From contig CM034241.1 in the NCBI GenBank assembly GCA_019916065.1, positions 7,647,920 to 7,711,919 on the forward strand: 64,000 nt of DNA. The letters run 5' to 3'. The notes beneath the pieces were generated by a model that was not told the origin of the DNA, did no database searches, and worked only from the letters and a program-made list of their open reading frames with translations. Source of the DNA: Vitellaria paradoxa. Lineage: Eukaryota > Streptophyta > Magnoliopsida > Ericales > Sapotaceae. Shown in pieces: positions 12,373 to 23,927 of the stretch (position 1 is the first letter of the stretch; each line of letters starts with the position of its first letter). Made by a program: the position numbers and the translations under genes.

Positions 12373-12899
12373 CCTTGACTTGTAGCAATTCCATTATAAA
12401 ATAAACTACAACAGTCCTAAGAAATTTGAGGAGTAACACAGATGTCTGACAGGAAGAAGGAAAATAGTCTAAACGATTCCATTATTCTATAACCTGTAAA
12501 CAGCTATGAAGGAAACAGTTACTATTGTGCGTGGTGGCATAAGAAATTTGAAGAGTAACACAGAAAATACTCTTAAGAACACCTGATTCAAGCCAAAAAA
12601 ATCCCGATATTAAGGTCATTTTGGGAATGACTGTTTGAAAAAATTTAATCACATCTTGATGTTTCACTTTGATCAGTGATTATGTAAGTTGCTAGTTTGG
12701 ATTCAAGCTTTTCTATCTTGGTGATCGTTGATTGCGAGTCGTAGATTTTATAAAACATTGGAATCAGATGAAAGTAATCATTTTAATAGACACTGGAAGG
12801 CACAGTAAGGAAAAATCCTAGATTTAGCTTGAAAGCTGATCAAGCAAGAATTTATTGCTTGACTCTGATGTAATTGATCTATCGGCTTCTTCTCTAAGC

Positions 12900-13120
12900 A
12901 TGGCTGAGCAACCTCTCATTACCAAGCTAAATACAGCTGAAGGAAGTCATCTTAATAGCTTACTTACAACTTAGATTATGCCAAGGTCTTCGAGTGCATA
13001 ATTTTTGTTGATGAAATATTCAACGAAGCAGAGAGAGTTGTCAAGAAGATTGGAGACAAACGAAGCAAAGTTAGGAGCAAAGTTGCCTTAGAGAATTTCT
13101 ATTTTGATCAGTCGATGTAG
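12900..13120 (+). pseudogene. Possible captured host-gene fragment inside the Mutator-like element
   Basis: An ATG at 12900 opens a short frame (MAEQPLITKLNT...). After what looks like a 3' splice site (ACAACTTAG at 12966-12974) a second open stretch, 12975-13120, reads YAKVFECIIFVDEIFNEAER, continues with a basic region (VVKKIGDKRSKVRSK) and ends VALENFYFDQSM before TAG. Composition and helical pattern look like genuine protein, unlike the AT-rich surroundings. The two stretches are in different frames if read without splicing. I cannot name the parent gene. Calling it a captured exon is inference. Confidence 0.4.
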
Positions 13121-14106
13121 ATAATGGGGCTGATTTTTTAAATTTTGTTCACTTGTAACTTTCAAGGATTATTCTTTGTGTAAAGAAGATTGATTGTAAT
13201 GATCACAAGGTACCATCTTGACAACTCAGTTTTGATTGCAAATTGCAAGTATGTAAATTTGGGATTTTTTCCCTTTTAATCTCTTGTTGGTTGACTGTAA
13301 TTTATTTCACCTCCACGTGTTCGTCAAGAGCATTCGTCTTTGTATTCTTTGAAAACCTTTGAAGAATGTTTGCACTAGCAGTAGTCAAGGAAGAAAGATG
13401 AGTTCTAAATGAATAGAGATGTTTTGTGATAATTTAAATTGCTCACTTTCGTCTTTTTTTTCCTGAGACTTACATTTTCATTTTTTCATTTTTTTCGTTT
13501 GTCTGCGCTTCCAGGAATTTAACTCCATTAAAGGACAAGAGTAAAGTGTCCTCTCCCAGACTGGCCTCTCCAAACTCAACAACCTTGCGAATTTGGCCTC
13601 TCCAAATTCTACAACTTCTACCTACCTTTTTAATATACATGTCTTAACTATTTTTTGAAAATTTACTGGTCAAAAAATAAATAAGTAATTAAAAAAAAGC
13701 TTCTACAAAGGCTAATTTATGCTATCATCTCAGGAAAGCAAACTTGAACTTTGAAATTTATCAATAGTTTAGTTTCAGAACTAGTGAATTTAAAGGTTCA
13801 ATTTTCAATGGCAAATTGAAAACATTCATTACCAAGAGTGAAGGTTCATGTATGAAAGAAAATAGATATTTCACCATTTATCATACTCAAATAGAATATA
13901 GGCTACCTCAAACCAACAAAATGCATAAACTTTGAGTTACTTTTAGGAATAGATTAAACAAGAGAGAGGGGCCCAAAGAATACACAATAATTCCACAACT
14001 TAGATCAAGCGAATAGATTCAAGCATAATCCAATTTTATATAACTACGAACACAACAGGAAACCTCATAAATTAAAAAAAAAAACATATATACACAAAGA
14101 TAAATC

Positions 14107-14304
14107 TTAGGGTTTCAGATGCATAAACAAACATATATAAGGTGAGAGAGAGGAAGGAGGAGATTGGGACCTACAGAGATGAGATGAGGAAAGCAACTGA
14201 TGACAGAGAGGCGAGCAGCGGTAGTGGCTGCGGTGGAGGCGCGTTGAGGGCGGAAGCAACGGAGGTGCCGTAAGGTGCGGAAGCGTTGCTGAGCTTTGAG
14301 GCAA
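14107..14304 (-). other. GC-rich, promoter or 5'-leader-like insert inside the Mutator-like element
   Basis: This island is far richer in G+C than its surroundings. On the minus strand it is CT-rich and Pro/Ser/Leu-coding without an ATG, with CTCTGTAG followed by GT and a TATATATG run. A telo-box (TAGGGTTT on the plus strand) lies at 14108-14115. It resembles a captured promoter plus first leader exon. No parent gene is identified. Confidence 0.35.
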
Positions 14305-14341
14305 AAGCGCCCGCGGCGAGTTGCTTCTGAATTTTGGTAGT

Positions 14342-14654
14342 CGTATCTTATTATTTTATAATATTCAATGATTTACATGTCAAAAAATCAAGTAATTACT
14401 TTAAAAGTGTTTTAAAGTGAATTTAACTTAAAGTGAAGTTTCAGACAAAATGTTGAGCCAACAAAATTATTTTAGTTTATATATAATAAAAGGTGCTACA
14501 GTTACGCAACGCGCCCTGGGCACAGCGGCCATTGCCCTCACTTACGATTCGCTTGGCGTGAGTTCGATTCCGCCCTTCAGCGATGCTGTGATTATTTTTA
14601 CTCAAAATGCTAAGCAAAACGGCAGCGTTTTGCCTCGCAGCCCCCCTTATCCGA
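14342..14654 (-). repeat. Right terminal inverted repeat with tRNA-like pol III boxes
   Basis: It is the inverse partner of 11423-11740. It contains an A-box-like GGGCACAGCGG (about 14518-14528) and a B-box-like AGTTCGATTCC (about 14561-14571), spaced as in tRNA-derived SINEs. The left repeat keeps the A-box-like part but lacks the B box through a deletion of about 20 bp. Confidence 0.7.
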
Positions 14655-14663
14655 GGGGAGCGG

Positions 14664-15305
14664 CCTCATAGAGAATTTTTGGATAGACCAAAATGCCCTG
14701 GAGCTTTCCCCTAAATTGTTTGAATTGTTTATTTTTCCTTAAAAAAAGTAAAAATTAAAATAAATAATTATCTCGAATTGGTAAAAAAAAAGGTTAATTT
14801 GTAAAATTCAAATTTTGCAAGAGTTTTTTCTTTTATAAATAAGCTAGATAACTATCGCAATGCAAAATATATTCATTAAAAAAATAAAAAAATTTAAATT
14901 AAATGTAGGTAAATGCATATTATCTATTCATCATTTTTTATTTATTATTTTTATTATTAATGTAAAAGGAAAATTTTATTTATATATAAAAATGATGAAA
15001 ATAAATTTAAATAAAACATTTGTTGGATAAAAATTTTGTTTATGAAATCTTTTTTGAATTTTAAGTTAATAATTAATGTAACTGAATAAAATAATATAAA
15101 TGAAATAATAGCAAATAAAACATTTGTACCTAGGGGCTTAGGCCCAACCTTACAAATTTTGGTCGGCCCACCCCTACTCGAATTTCAGTGAGAGTCTGGC
15201 AAGCTAAGCCCAAGCACGTAGTTTAAACAATTAAGACTTGGGAGGCCTCAACCCGACCCATTTACAAGCATAGTGAGTGAATGTAGAGTTGGTGCTAATA
15301 CAAGA
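14664..15305 (-). repeat. TFIIA upstream flank, copy 1
   Basis: This is colinear with 33474-34115 and, for its inner part, in reverse with about 51325-51863. It is AT-rich and probably part of the distal promoter of the duplicated TFIIA fragment. No coding sequence. It was separated from the core promoter by the Mutator-like insertion. Confidence 0.8.
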
Positions 15306-15941
15306 GCATTCAATAAAATAGAATGACTGTTCTCATATTTTTGGGAAGTGTTTGGTGTGGCAAAAACTAATGAAAAATGTGGTTTGGATAAGTTTTTAAC
15401 GTTTGACATGTAACTATTAAATTACGTTTTTCAAAGATAGATAGTGAAACTTTTGATTTTTTGATCAGTTTTTTTGTAGAGAAAAACCGTTCAAATGGTT
15501 TTTCGGGTATGTTGGAACGGTTCTATGTCTGAATTTATTGAAAAATATGAAAAGTTTTTGGAATTTGTAAAAGGTTATTGGAGCTTGTGGAATATTATTA
15601 GAGTGTGTAAAAAGTTGTTAAGATATGTACATATATATAAATTTATAGTTGTTTCACGAAATATGAATAGTGTGAGATGTTTTAGAAAATTTTAGAGATT
15701 TTCAGAGTTTTTTCAATCATTGTTATTGCACCAACAGGCCCTTTATTTCATTACTTTATTTGTGGGACATTTGGAGTGACAAAAAGTGAGATAAAATGAG
15801 ATAATTTTTGAGTTCGTAATTTATACAGTGAGATAAAAAATAAATAACTCTTAGAAGGTTTTAGAGATTTTTAGAATTTTTCAGCATTTTTTATTTCACC
15901 AAACACACCCTAGTATACTTATTTATAATAAAAATAATCAT
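15306..15941. other. Non-genic AT-rich region
   Basis: No gene or RNA is recognised. The open frame at 15495-15695 is short and AT-driven. Strings such as TTTCACCAAACACACCCTAG near 15894 suggest an old transposon end, but I cannot define an element. Confidence 0.45.
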
Positions 15942-17563
15942 TTCTTTATAGAGTTTTTTATAAAAATATCCCTCAAACTATCCCTCGTTTTTTTTATTTG
16001 GTCGTCAAATTATCAAATGCACCTATTACATCCTTGAACTATCAAATTTTGTTCTATTTGGTCAGAACACTAACTCCATCCGTTAAAGTTAACGAAAAAA
16101 TTATCATTTGCAGTTCACATGACTTTTTTGACCCTATCCAAAGGCATAATGGTCAAACCATATTTATTTATTTTTATGAAATGATAATTTATAAATTATT
16201 TTAATTATATTATTTATTAAAAATATTTTAATTCAGTAAAAATAAAATATATTAAATATAATTTAATTACATTATTTTTTAAATATAATTTAATAAAATA
16301 TATTTTATATTAAATTATTTAACAAAATCAGTTATATTATTAATTTATTTTATTAAATAGAATTTAATAAATTATTTAATTATATTATTGATTAAAAATA
16401 ATTTAATAAAATACACTCCATATCAAATTAATTAATTAAATCAATAATTGATTGATTTAATTAGTTTAATTATATTATTTAATAAAAGTAATTTAATAAA
16501 ATATATTCAATATTAAATTAATTAATTAAATCAATTATTGACTAATTTAATTATATTATATAATAAAAGTAATTTAATAAAATATATTCAATATTAAATT
16601 AATTAATTAAATCAATTATTGACTAATTTAATTAATTTAATTACATTATATAATAAAAGTAATTTAATAAAATATATTCAATATTAAATGAATTAAATAA
16701 ACCAGTAATTGATTTATTTTAAAAAATCAAAACAAATTTAACAGAAATGAAAACTTAAAAAATAAAAAATAAAAAAATGTGTTTTCCTTCTTGTATTTTT
16801 TTTCTAATTTAACCATTCATAAATTTTAAATTTTGTTCATTTTTTTCATCATATTAAAATAAAAATTATTTTATTCAAATATTTTATTAAGCTAAAACTA
16901 TTTTATGTAATAAATAATACAATTTAACTAATTTAATTAATTATTAATTAATTAAATTAATATTGAATATATTTTAATAAATTACTTTTAATAAATAGTA
17001 TAATTAAATTAATCAATAATTGATTTAACTAATTAATTTAACATTGAATATATCTGATTAAATTATTTTTAATAAATAATATAATTAATTCAATCAATTA
17101 TTGATTTAATTAATTAATTTAACATGGAATATATCTATTAAATTATTTTTAATGAATAGTACAATTAAATAACTTAATAACTTATTTAGTTAAATAATTT
17201 AATATAAAATATTTTTAATTATATTTAGTAAATAATATAATTAAATTATATTTAATATATTTTCTTTTATTGAATTAAATTATTTTTAATAATAATATAA
17301 TTAAAATAATTTATAAATTATCATTTTATAAAGATAAATAAATATGATTTAACTATTATACCTTAGGGTAGGGTCAAAAAGGTCATGTAACCCGCACATG
17401 AAAATTTTTCCATTAATTTTAATGGATGGAGTTAGTGTTCGAACCAAATAGAACAAAATTTGATAGTTTGAGGATATAATAGGTGTATTTAATAGTTTAA
17501 GGATCAAATAAAAAAATGATGGATAGCTTGAGGGATATTTTTATAAAAAAAGTATTCTTTATA
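15942..17563. mobile_element. Mutator-type MITE, 9-bp target duplication, long inverted repeats
   Basis: Body 15951-17554 is flanked by a perfect 9-bp duplication TTCTTTATA (15942-15950 and 17555-17563). The inverted repeats extend at least 270 bp and include ATATCCCTCAAACTATCC, TTTTGTTCTATTTGG, AACACTAACTCCATCC and CATGACTTTTTTGACCCTA. The centre is almost pure A/T with tandem repeats of about 85-95 bp near 16485-16690. There is no transposase, so it is non-autonomous. Nine-base duplication and long inverted ends fit Mutator-like elements. Confidence 0.8.
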
Positions 17564-19589
17564 ATAACTATTCTATTTCATTTCTACTATTTTTATTTAT
17601 TTTCTAAGAGGGAATGGCCATTCCTATTGCCAATTTTTTTTTTCATTTTAACGAAAAAAAATAAAGTGTGTTTTAATGACTTATTTATAAAAAAAATAAT
17701 GAAATGTTAAAATGACAAAAAAATAAACTTTTATAAACAAAATTAAATCCAAGAAATTAATTTTTTATTTGATTAAGTTAGAAAATTAATTAAATAAAAA
17801 TTATTTTAATATGATTTTAAAAATCATAAAAATATAATCTATATCTATATTCTATATTAATATATTAAAACAAGAGGGGATTGTAAGATAATGATACGTA
17901 ATTGTAAGAAAGTGACACCCCTAATCTCAATTTTTTCTATCACATTTTTTTATTAAGTAAAATTATAAAACTCTACATTTTTTGTTAGTTATTCTTGTGT
18001 ATAATTTAAAATAACATAATTGTTTTTCATAAAGAAAATATTTATAAATTTGAACAAACACTATTAGACCTATAAAAGAATAGAAAAGTAATTTTAAAGA
18101 TTAAAATAAAATTTATTTATATTTATATTTTTAACAATCGTATAAAAATAAAATTTATTTAATTTTATTTCATAATTTAATTAAATAAAAAACTAAACTC
18201 TTTCATTTTTTTTTGTTTACAAACTTTTACTCTTTTAATTTTTGTTCTCATTCTCAAATCATTTAATAAGGTTATATACGATCCTTTTAATTATCATAAT
18301 ATAGTAATATATTTTAAAAATAATGTGATGAAATAAAATGTAAAAAAAATATAAATATGGTAAATGTTAAAATAAATAAATTATGAAAGATTTATTAAAA
18401 AAAATCAAGATGATAAAAGATTTACGAAATAGGTTATTCTCTTATTTGATCAAACTATAAAATAAATTACAACTTATTTTATATGATTGATAAAAATATA
18501 AATGAAAATAAAATTTATTTTAACTTTTCAAAATAATTTTTTCTTACACAAAACTTGAAAATATAAAAATAAGATAACTTGCAAATTTAAATTTTCAATT
18601 GTCGTTTACTCATATTAACTTTTCTTACCAATTCTAAATTTAAAATAGGATTATTAGTTTTTTTCTCACTATTCATACACAGAAAAAAATAAAACTACTA
18701 AAAAATATCTAATTAAAAAAATCAATGAAACAAAAAAATTTACTTTTAAGTATACAAGTAAATTTATTAAATAAACCATAAGTATCTTTCTTTTGAAAAC
18801 TTAATTTAAATTCATAATAATGACAAATACTTTAAAAAAATAAAAAATTAAAAATTTTATCATAATAATGTAATTCATTTGTATAAGTAATTTTTTTTTT
18901 TTTAAGAATAGATTGTAATTGCCTGCCCATTATCAAAATATCTTAAAAAAAAAAACGTAGTAAGTTGCCTTATGTATATATTTTTAAAAATAATTTTTAA
19001 TATAAAATAAAATTATTCATAACATTATAATTATATGATGGATTTTATAGTTTGTAAATAATTTTTTCTCAGTGTGTAAAATTATATGGAAAGAAATATG
19101 AGCAATTGCATAATTTTATTCAAAGAAAAAATAAAGTGGAGTACGTAAGAAATTATTTGTGAAATAGAAATAGACTTACCCATTTTTAAATTAACATTTA
19201 TGTTCTTCTCATACAATTCTTTTTCAAGATCTTATCTTTTTAATTTTTTTTAATAATAATTTCAAAGTTAGACTTAATTAGAAGTAGATTTTAAAAGTTA
19301 TTTAATTTAAAATTTAAATTTTGATGGAAGGTTGAAGAGCATGAAAATTTTCAAATTTATTTTTATGGACTATTTAATTTTGATCAAACGGCTAACAACG
19401 TCGATATCACGTCTAACATCAAAAGTGATATTAGCCAATCTCTTTCTATTTTAAAAAACTAAAAAATTTTTCATTAATTTAGGTATCATCAACACCCTTA
19501 CTATTTTCTTATATAATAATATAGATATATATGAAATTTGAAGGGACAACTATTTTTTTATTTTTTATTGCAAAATTTAAACCGCCTAT
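17564..19589. other. Long AT-rich region without recognisable genes
   Basis: About 2 kb with very low G+C, many homopolymer runs and no protein-like open frame. I see no tRNA, splice-supported exon or intact transposon end. It is likely decayed repeat. Confidence 0.55.
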
Positions 19590-22240
19590 TTAATATTTTA
19601 AATCAATAAATGAGAAAAAAACTATAACAAATAAACAAAAATTTGAAGTGACACGCCACTCGTTGAGTTTGCCACTGGACGAGGTACCTTCCAAACGAAT
19701 GTAATCGTACATAATGCCCTGAAAAGGGCTGGTGTGCTTTGCTTGTGTTAGATAAATGGTATTATTTCCTTCCATAAGATGACTGCTTGGTACCTCTACG
19801 CTGAACAGCCAATACAACCCATGAATCCCATGCCTTGCAACTGCGTTGTCTCCCCCAATTTCTCCACTCGAAAACAGAAGATGCTTTGTGCTTTTTGCAT
19901 CATTAACCCGAACCTTCAAAATGAAAAAAAAAAAAAAAAAGCAAACAAACACACACCCACACACGCACAAATTGTCAACATATTATATCAGATGGATTTG
20001 TTCCTTACTTGGCTAATAAGCATTGAACTAATTGGGTAGATTCCAGCAATTTCGACCCGCAATTCTGATTCGTGCGCTGATGCTATTGCCAGCCTCGGTT
20101 TGTCGGCTTGATCCCGGCCCACACCACCTTCAAGTTTGAACTTTATTTGCCACGTAGTTGCATTGTATGTGCCATTGCCTGTTTTCCTGCAATGCAAGAG
20201 CTGACAAGTCATTAAACATATAGGGTTACGATTAGTCACAACTATCTGATCTGTCACTGTCTGACTTGTCGTGTCTAGGGTCTATCGTAAGACCCACATG
20301 CATCAGCAGTGTAGATTGGACAATCACGTCACTCGTGACTATCCCTATCATATGTCAACGTGTAAATATAAGCATTTGCATATTACACAATTTGTTTGTG
20401 TACAGTGTTACATGAACTCTTCTAGTTGCTCTTGTGCATCAGTGTTGATCAGATATGATAAAAGTAAACGCATAAATTATGTTTAACTCAAATATCCAAA
20501 TTAGACACATGAATCTTTTAACTACTCTTAAAGGAATAACGAAGTCATTTGAAGGGCAAGAATTTTTTTTAATCTTTTTTGCACATGGAATATTATAATT
20601 TAAAATTTTCTTGTAATTACATTTATATTCAACTATATTTTTAAATAATAAATCATATTTTGTATTTGTACATATTACACAATATTCACAGTGTGTGCAC
20701 GTATCCAACTCAATTTTTGGATCTACATCCTTATATCATAAAATTAAAGTTTTGAGAGGGTAGACATCTACTCGCATCCGACATTTTTACCCAAGTCAAT
20801 GTAATGTATCTTGTACAAGGTGAATTGAAGAAATCGCAATTCTCATTTTTTATCTATATATAAAGAGTCTTCTATTTTTTACCTTTAATAATTTAAGAAA
20901 ATATACATCTTACTGCAACCAGCAACCAATGGGAAGGATTATACTTGGTTACTTGGGTAAAGAACCAATCTTTTCTGTAGTCACTTATGCCAATTGTAAA
21001 TACTAAATCCTTATTAGGAAATAAATCTGTGTATCTCTCCCACAACTCATATTGCCTAAACTTGCTTTTAGGTGAAGATTATCACAAATGAATTATTTTG
21101 GAAGACTTGCACTAACTCTACAAAGAAATGGGAGGAGGGCTGACATATCTGCAGGATGATTTACATAAAGTTTGTTTATATATTTTGGATTAGGATCGGG
21201 AATAAAAAATTATGCGGCCGAACGGTCAACAACACCAATTTCCCACAATGTGAGACCATGTCTTAGAGGTTTATACACCAGATCATCTGTATTTATTACA
21301 GATCATGCCAAAACATATTACTAATATCACTCAAATGTCTCAAATTCCACGCTTATAAATTTGAAAATTTCAAGGGAGTGTTTATTTTCGACCTACAGTT
21401 ATAGTAATATCAACGTTATATCTTTAATCTCCTATAAACCCAGGAACTAATGCATGTAGGTTGTAATGGCCTGCACATATATTCTTAATGATAAAATTGC
21501 CTCCTTCATCCGTTGTGGTCCAAAATTGGTACCCCTAACACAACATAATACATAAATTCACTCAGTTTAACAAAGAATAAATAATGCTCATATTTTTTTA
21601 ACCCCTAACATAGTAGTATTGGAATTTGTTTTCCAATATTATCTTGCATTCTCTTTGCCATGACCCAGCTTTTCCTGGTGGGGCCAAGCCCACATAAGCA
21701 CCATTTGCCAATATACTTTCCTTCTTTATGTGCCTAAATAAGTTCATATCAGATAAAACTCATCACCTATTACAGGCAAAAATAATAAAGGATTCAAGGA
21801 AAAAATAGTGAACCAAAAAAATAGCAAATTATCTATGCCATTTTTTTTGGGTAAGTTATCTATGTCATTTATTAATTTCATATTCCATGCTACTACTTTT
21901 CTTCTCCTCAACAGTTTTGTACCTAAAAATTTGACTGAATAACATAGCAAAAGAACGCCCTCATTTTTTGGTAGTCTGTTTTTTTGATATATATACATAT
22001 ATTTTTTTTTCCTCGTGTGTTCCAGTTTGTGCACCAGCACATTCCCAACTCAAACCCCGAAAATAATCCCACAATTAGGACCAAAGATTGCAACAGAATA
22101 CACATAGTAAAAACCAATGAAAATTACAGATACATGTTTGTACCTGTCTTGGACTAGTAATCTACCAGTTACGGTGCCCCTGTGATCGGACTTGGGAAAG
22201 TCTCTGGACTTCAGCGTTCATCTGCAGAAAAATTTACAGA
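19590..22240 (-). pseudogene. Rhamnogalacturonate lyase (PL4) C-terminal half, pseudogene copy 1
   Basis: Seven exon remnants lie on the minus strand at about 22146-22232, 21646-21715, 21466-21538, 21148-21306, 20960-21075, 20043-20190 and 19640-19917. They encode typical rhamnogalacturonate-lyase strings: LAPPGKAGSW, QFWTTTDEGGNFIIKNI, DLFPNKDLVFTIG, ATTWQIKFKLEG, RLAIASAHESEL, VARHGIHGLYWLF and PFQGIMYDYIRLEG. The family cleaves pectic rhamnogalacturonan I in cell walls. Defects: about 30 bp lost in the first remnant, a donor changed from GT to AT after the second, a stop in FIGD-stop-RY, and another stop after DRSAA. The 5' half of the gene is absent. The last two exons are present here but missing in copy 2 (41843-43130). 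Confidence 0.9.
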
Positions 22241-22318
22241 ACTTTTTATTAGTCCAAAAAAGAAAAAAAAAAAAAAATCAAACGTTCCCATCATCCTGGT
22301 CACTTTAAAATGCAACAT

Positions 22319-23357
22319 TAAGGCCTCGTTTGGTAACGTTTTTGTTTTTTGTTTTTTTGTTTTTTGTTTAGGTTTCAAAATTTTGTAAATTGGCAACAGA
22401 AACATATTTGTTAAATCTGTTTACGTTTTTTATTCCAAAAAAATGAAAACTTAAAGAGAAAAATGTAAACAGAAAAAAAGTGTTTTCACTCCGTGTTTTT
22501 TTTTTTGTGTTGCAAACATTTTGTCAATTCTAACACTTTATCCATTTTTGTTACATCATATTAAAATAAATTATTTTATTCAAATATTTTTTAAACTAAA
22601 ATTATTTTTAATAAATAATATAATTAAATTAAATTAATATGTAATATCTATTATTAATTTATTTCTAATAAATAATTAAATTAATTAATTTAATTAATTA
22701 GAAATACATAACATTAAATTATTTTTAATAAATAATAAAATAAAATATATTAATTTAATTTAATAAATAATTTAATTAATATCAATAGATTTTATTAAAT
22801 TATTTTTAATAAATATTATAATTAAATTATTTAATTTTATAATTAATTTGAATAATATTAAATATATTTTTTTAAATTGATATCATAATTAAATTAATTT
22901 AATAATTAATTAATTAATTTAATTAATTTAATATGAATTATATTTTATTAAATTATTTTTAATAAATATTGTAATTAAATTATTTAAATTATTGTGAAAT
23001 ATATTTTATCATATTATTTTTAATAAATAATATAATTAAATTATAATTAATATATTTTATATTTACTGGATTAAATGATGTAATATTTATATTTTATTCA
23101 ATTCTTTTTAATAAATATTATAATTAAATTAAATTAATGTAAAATGTATTTATTAAATTAAAATAATTTTTAACAAACTAATAAAATAAAATATTTTATG
23201 AAAATAAAAAATTAGTAATTGTAAACAAAATTGTATTCCCAAATGTAATTTTACTTTTCATTTCAGAAAAAGAAAATGATAACAGAAAACAAAAAACAGA
23301 AAACATAAAGATATAAACGTAAATAGAAAGACGACAGTGTTACCAAATGGTCCCTAA
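22319..23357. mobile_element. Harbinger-like MITE with TAA target duplication
   Basis: Body 22322-23354 (about 1.03 kb) begins GGCCTCGTTTGGTAAC and ends GTTACCAAATGGTCCC, an imperfect inverted pair, and is bordered by TAA on both sides. The interior is very AT-rich with no open frame. The paralogous site in the right arm (around 41738-41746) lacks the insertion, which proves the borders. The 3-bp TAA duplication and GGNC tips fit PIF/Harbinger non-autonomous elements. Diverged relatives lie at 2445-3235 and 63200-63575. Confidence 0.8.
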
Positions 23358-23365
23358 TTAACGTA

Positions 23366-23525
23366 GCATCAAGACAGTAGCCCAGTGGCCAGGGAGTGTG
23401 GGGAACCTCTCTCCACTCTCCAATAGGTCATGGGTTCAATTCACGGCCCCTTACCAGACAGCCAGCAAGGATCCTCTTTGTTAGCTGGCATTTCAGTAGG
23501 ATGCGCAGGGGCAAAATTAAATTTT
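23366..23525 (+). mobile_element. tRNA-derived SINE
   Basis: An A-box TAGCCCAGTGG (23378-23388) and a B-box GGTTCAATTC (23433-23442) are followed by a tRNA-unrelated body, as in plant SINEs transcribed by RNA polymerase III. The copy in the right arm is at 41578-41745 in reverse orientation, so the SINE predates the inverted duplication. Confidence 0.65.
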
Positions 23526-23927
23526 TTAAAATAGGGTTGGAAGTAAAAATATAAATTTATTCTACTCCCACCGCTCTTTTTTCCCCCACACAAGCCACCA
23601 CTCATCCACTTTGAACCAGTGACTATGAGTAGTCACCAGTGTATTTGATCTAAAATCATCACATCTGTGAGATGTTATCTTTTGTTTGAAAATCAACGGT
23701 CCTCACTTGAGCGGTGGATTGTGCGGGATTTTGACGCGATGAGAGTAGCTGTGGTGAAAAATATAATGCGAGGCAAAACATGTAAAAAAATAATTTATAA
23801 AAAAAAATAGCAGGTTATGTCTCAAACTGAACATTCTGTAATGATAAATACCCCTATGATCACGCCCAAGAGGGGTCGCTACATTGATGGTCTCTTTTCA
23901 CTCTACTTAATCATAAAAAAAAAAAAA

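Larger units (their letters stand above)
11414..14663. mobile_element. Mutator-like element with long terminal inverted repeats and 9-bp target duplication
   Basis: The element body is 11423-14654. It is flanked by a perfect 9-bp duplication GGGGAGCGG (11414-11422 and 14655-14663). The corresponding uninterrupted sites are present at 33465-33473 and, in reverse, 51864-51872. Terminal inverted repeats are about 315 bp. There is no transposase; the interior instead holds host-like fragments (12135-12372, 12900-13120, 14107-14304), which fits a Pack-MULE. It inserted about 30 bp upstream of the TATA box of the TFIIA-derived promoter that now precedes the RPA43-like gene. Confidence 0.85.
7628..15305 (-). 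repeat. Duplicated TFIIA-5'/LRR/RPA43 block, copy 1
   Basis: Read on the minus strand, the block contains TFIIA-gamma upstream sequence (15305-14664), a Mutator-like insertion (11423-14654), TFIIA promoter and exons 1-2, part of TFIIA intron 2 with an antisense LRR-kinase fragment, and then RPA43 exon 1, intron 1, exon 2 and part of intron 2. The whole block except the insertion and about 435 bp around TFIIA exon 1 recurs at 30062-34115. The TFIIA part alone recurs at 51325-55255 in the functional TFIIA gene. The block boundary at 7628 lies inside RPA43 intron 2, so copy 2 was probably derived from this chimeric locus. Confidence 0.85.

Noticed and set aside
14510..14575. Possible tRNA gene
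   Set aside because: Pol III-like boxes are present, but there is no foldable acceptor stem, and the sequence belongs to a transposon terminal repeat.
16000..17500. CRISPR-like or satellite array
   Set aside because: Repeats are AT-rich, imperfect and inside a MITE with 9-bp target duplication; no CRISPR arrays are expected or seen in this plant sequence.
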